From contig CAJNOP010000343.1 in NCBI GenBank assembly GCA_905250075.1, positions 81,170 through 145,169 on the forward strand: a stretch of DNA of 64,000 nucleotides. The letters run 5' to 3'. The translations under genes and the position numbers were made by a program. Each line of letters opens with the position of its first letter. Position 1 is the first letter of the stretch. The stretch is from Rotaria sp. Silwood1 (taxonomy: Eukaryota; Rotifera; Eurotatoria; Philodinida; Philodinidae). Under the pieces are notes generated by a model that was not told the origin of the DNA, searched no databases, and saw nothing but the letters and a program-made list of their open reading frames with translations. Below are positions 62,552 through 64,000 of the stretch, piece by piece.

Positions 62552-64000
62552 CTTGCTTTTTTCTCAGGAGCTTCTGACCTTTTCAGTGTTTCTATTGTTC
62601 ACATTTTCATTGATCGTTATAGTTTGCAACTTATTCTATGTAAGTCGCTCTTGTGGAATTATTGTCAATGTAAGTTTTTACTAGCTATTACAATGTTTAT
62701 CTTCGTTGGTTTTTTATTATTATCGATAATAAAGAAGTGATATAGGACAAGATCTATCATCCCAACTATCTGCATATTATTCTCTTCCAAATATTCTTGT
62801 CTTGTCCATCTGATTGACTCTTTATCTATCGATAGAAATGGATGTCGATTGATATATTGAAAAACAAGGTCATTATTTTTTTTTGTGCTGATTCTTATGT
62901 TTTTGTTGTATGGATGCGAATGTAGACATGAAATAAGAAACAACTGCAATTTCATGATCAATAAATTTACTTGATCATCCAGCAAGTACAATAATTCATA
63001 TGAACAAGGACTAAAGTGTTTCTCTGCTAAATATGATAAAAGAGCTTATTACCAATATAAATTTGTTAAAAATTCGAATCGGCTCAATGAATGGCATATC
63101 ATTGAAAACAACAGGTCTTATTTCTTGAATTTATTAATTAGTATATTTATGTTCAAATGTTTTCAGTTAACAAATTCCATATTTATTTTCTTTTTATAGA
63201 AAAAAAACTATTCTGTTTTCAAAATTTTATATAAATACGATCATTTCAAATAAAATAACAATTATTTTTCTTGATTATATTCTTCTTAAAGAGACTTGTT
63301 CGTGTGGACTTTATGTGATTATTATTTAGAAAAAATGGTAAAACACACAGCATCATCAATATTATAGAGTGCGCTTGAGACAGAGACCTCATTGAACCGA
63401 ATTCTATTGATTCTAGTTCGATTAGGTTGGTCTCTTTTTCTTCAAGCCAGCGCAGGCTTATTCAATTCGTTTCCGATCTCTGAAGTACAACCATCGATCA
63501 AATGTAGTTTCATGATTGTCTCAAAGCATCACAATCGTTCAAAAACCATGATAGCCCAATCAATTATTTTTGATATTCGTTAGTCTACATTTGCTTGCTT
63601 TTCAAACATTAGTTTAGGTTCGGTTCAGCTCGACATTGTGTTTCAGGAAGTGTTGGAAGTTCGGTTCGAGATAGACCATAATGATTAGTACATATACAAA
63701 AGCTTTTTCTTGGTATTTTGGTGTTTATTCCATTTTTATACTATTTATGCAGTGGCTTCATCTGCGCCTTGGTTGTCGGTGTCGGGCATTGGGATTACTT
63801 CTATAGGTTGGATCATTATTGAATCTGTACAAAATTTCTGTTTATTCATGTTTAATAGTGAGTAGTGTAAATTCGAAATGGTCTTTGTAGTATTGATCGA
63901 AGATATTGCAAAACGATTAGAGAAGAATAAACGACAATGTAATTTTATGCATCTTTTATGTCTTCTTATCGTCTATTGAAAGGAAAAAGCCAAATGATTA
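62552..64000. other. Window end, no gene seen
   Basis: AT-rich sequence. Frames at 62537-62740 (+), 62665-62991 (-) and 63392-63583 (+) have no recognisable domain or splice context. Nothing else is supported up to the edge. Confidence 0.4.

Overview
The window looks like nuclear DNA of a small, AT-rich animal, most probably a bdelloid rotifer. The evidence for an animal is RBBP5, katanin p60, kynurenine 3-monooxygenase and cysteine dioxygenase, with compact genes split by mostly 45-70 nt GT-AG introns. The bdelloid call is an inference. It rests on a dense gene half next to a gene-poor flank full of inverted repeats, relic DNA transposons and genes of bacterial type (a hydroxypyruvate-isomerase-like gene, a CPBP-type protease, a decayed GH92 mannosidase). 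All exon joins below were worked out by hand from splice signals and reading phase.

Layout: 1-4189 is gene-free. 4190-5554 (+) encodes three fused ubiquitin-conjugating (E2) domains. 6937-8061 (-) is an unknown four-exon gene. 8741-15464 (-) is a ten-exon FASTK-family mitochondrial RNA-binding protein whose 1.4-kb intron holds a piggyBac relic. 16226-17608 (+) is an unknown Asn/Gln-rich protein. 17684-18313 (-) is methionine-R-sulfoxide reductase. 19101-21234 (+) is RBBP5. 21989-22174 is a GC-cored hAT-like MITE with a perfect 8-bp target duplication. 22618-23259 (-) is cysteine dioxygenase. 23815-26378 (+) is katanin p60. 28255-33287 (+) is a 1302-residue secreted, disordered protein with six copies of a VGWxYRYR motif, the best candidate for something undescribed. 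33462-33878 (-) is a small type I membrane protein. 35454-37309 (-) is kynurenine 3-monooxygenase. 38604-39257 (-) is a probable small secreted protein. 39490-40789 (-) is a broken GH92 alpha-mannosidase. 43291-44076 (-) is a CPBP-family intramembrane protease.

From about 44 kb on the character changes. Coding density collapses to one clear gene (hydroxypyruvate-isomerase-like, 55404-56234, much richer in GC than its surroundings) and one tentative small secreted gene (59214-59619). The rest is structured repeat DNA: foldback elements at 48193-48588, 49329-49660 and 51351-51525, a family of modular repeats sharing an ACACTCTAAAAAAA end (50146, 51044, 54105), a TIR element nested in a tandem array (52190-52930), a nested hAT-like element with perfect 8-bp target duplications (57925-59162), and an 890-bp inverted repeat (61666-62551).

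The genes do not form an operon or pathway. Themes that recur are redox and amino-acid metabolism (MsrB, CDO, KMO), mitochondria (FASTK protein, KMO, perhaps MsrB), and foreign-type carbohydrate or membrane enzymes close to repeat-rich DNA.
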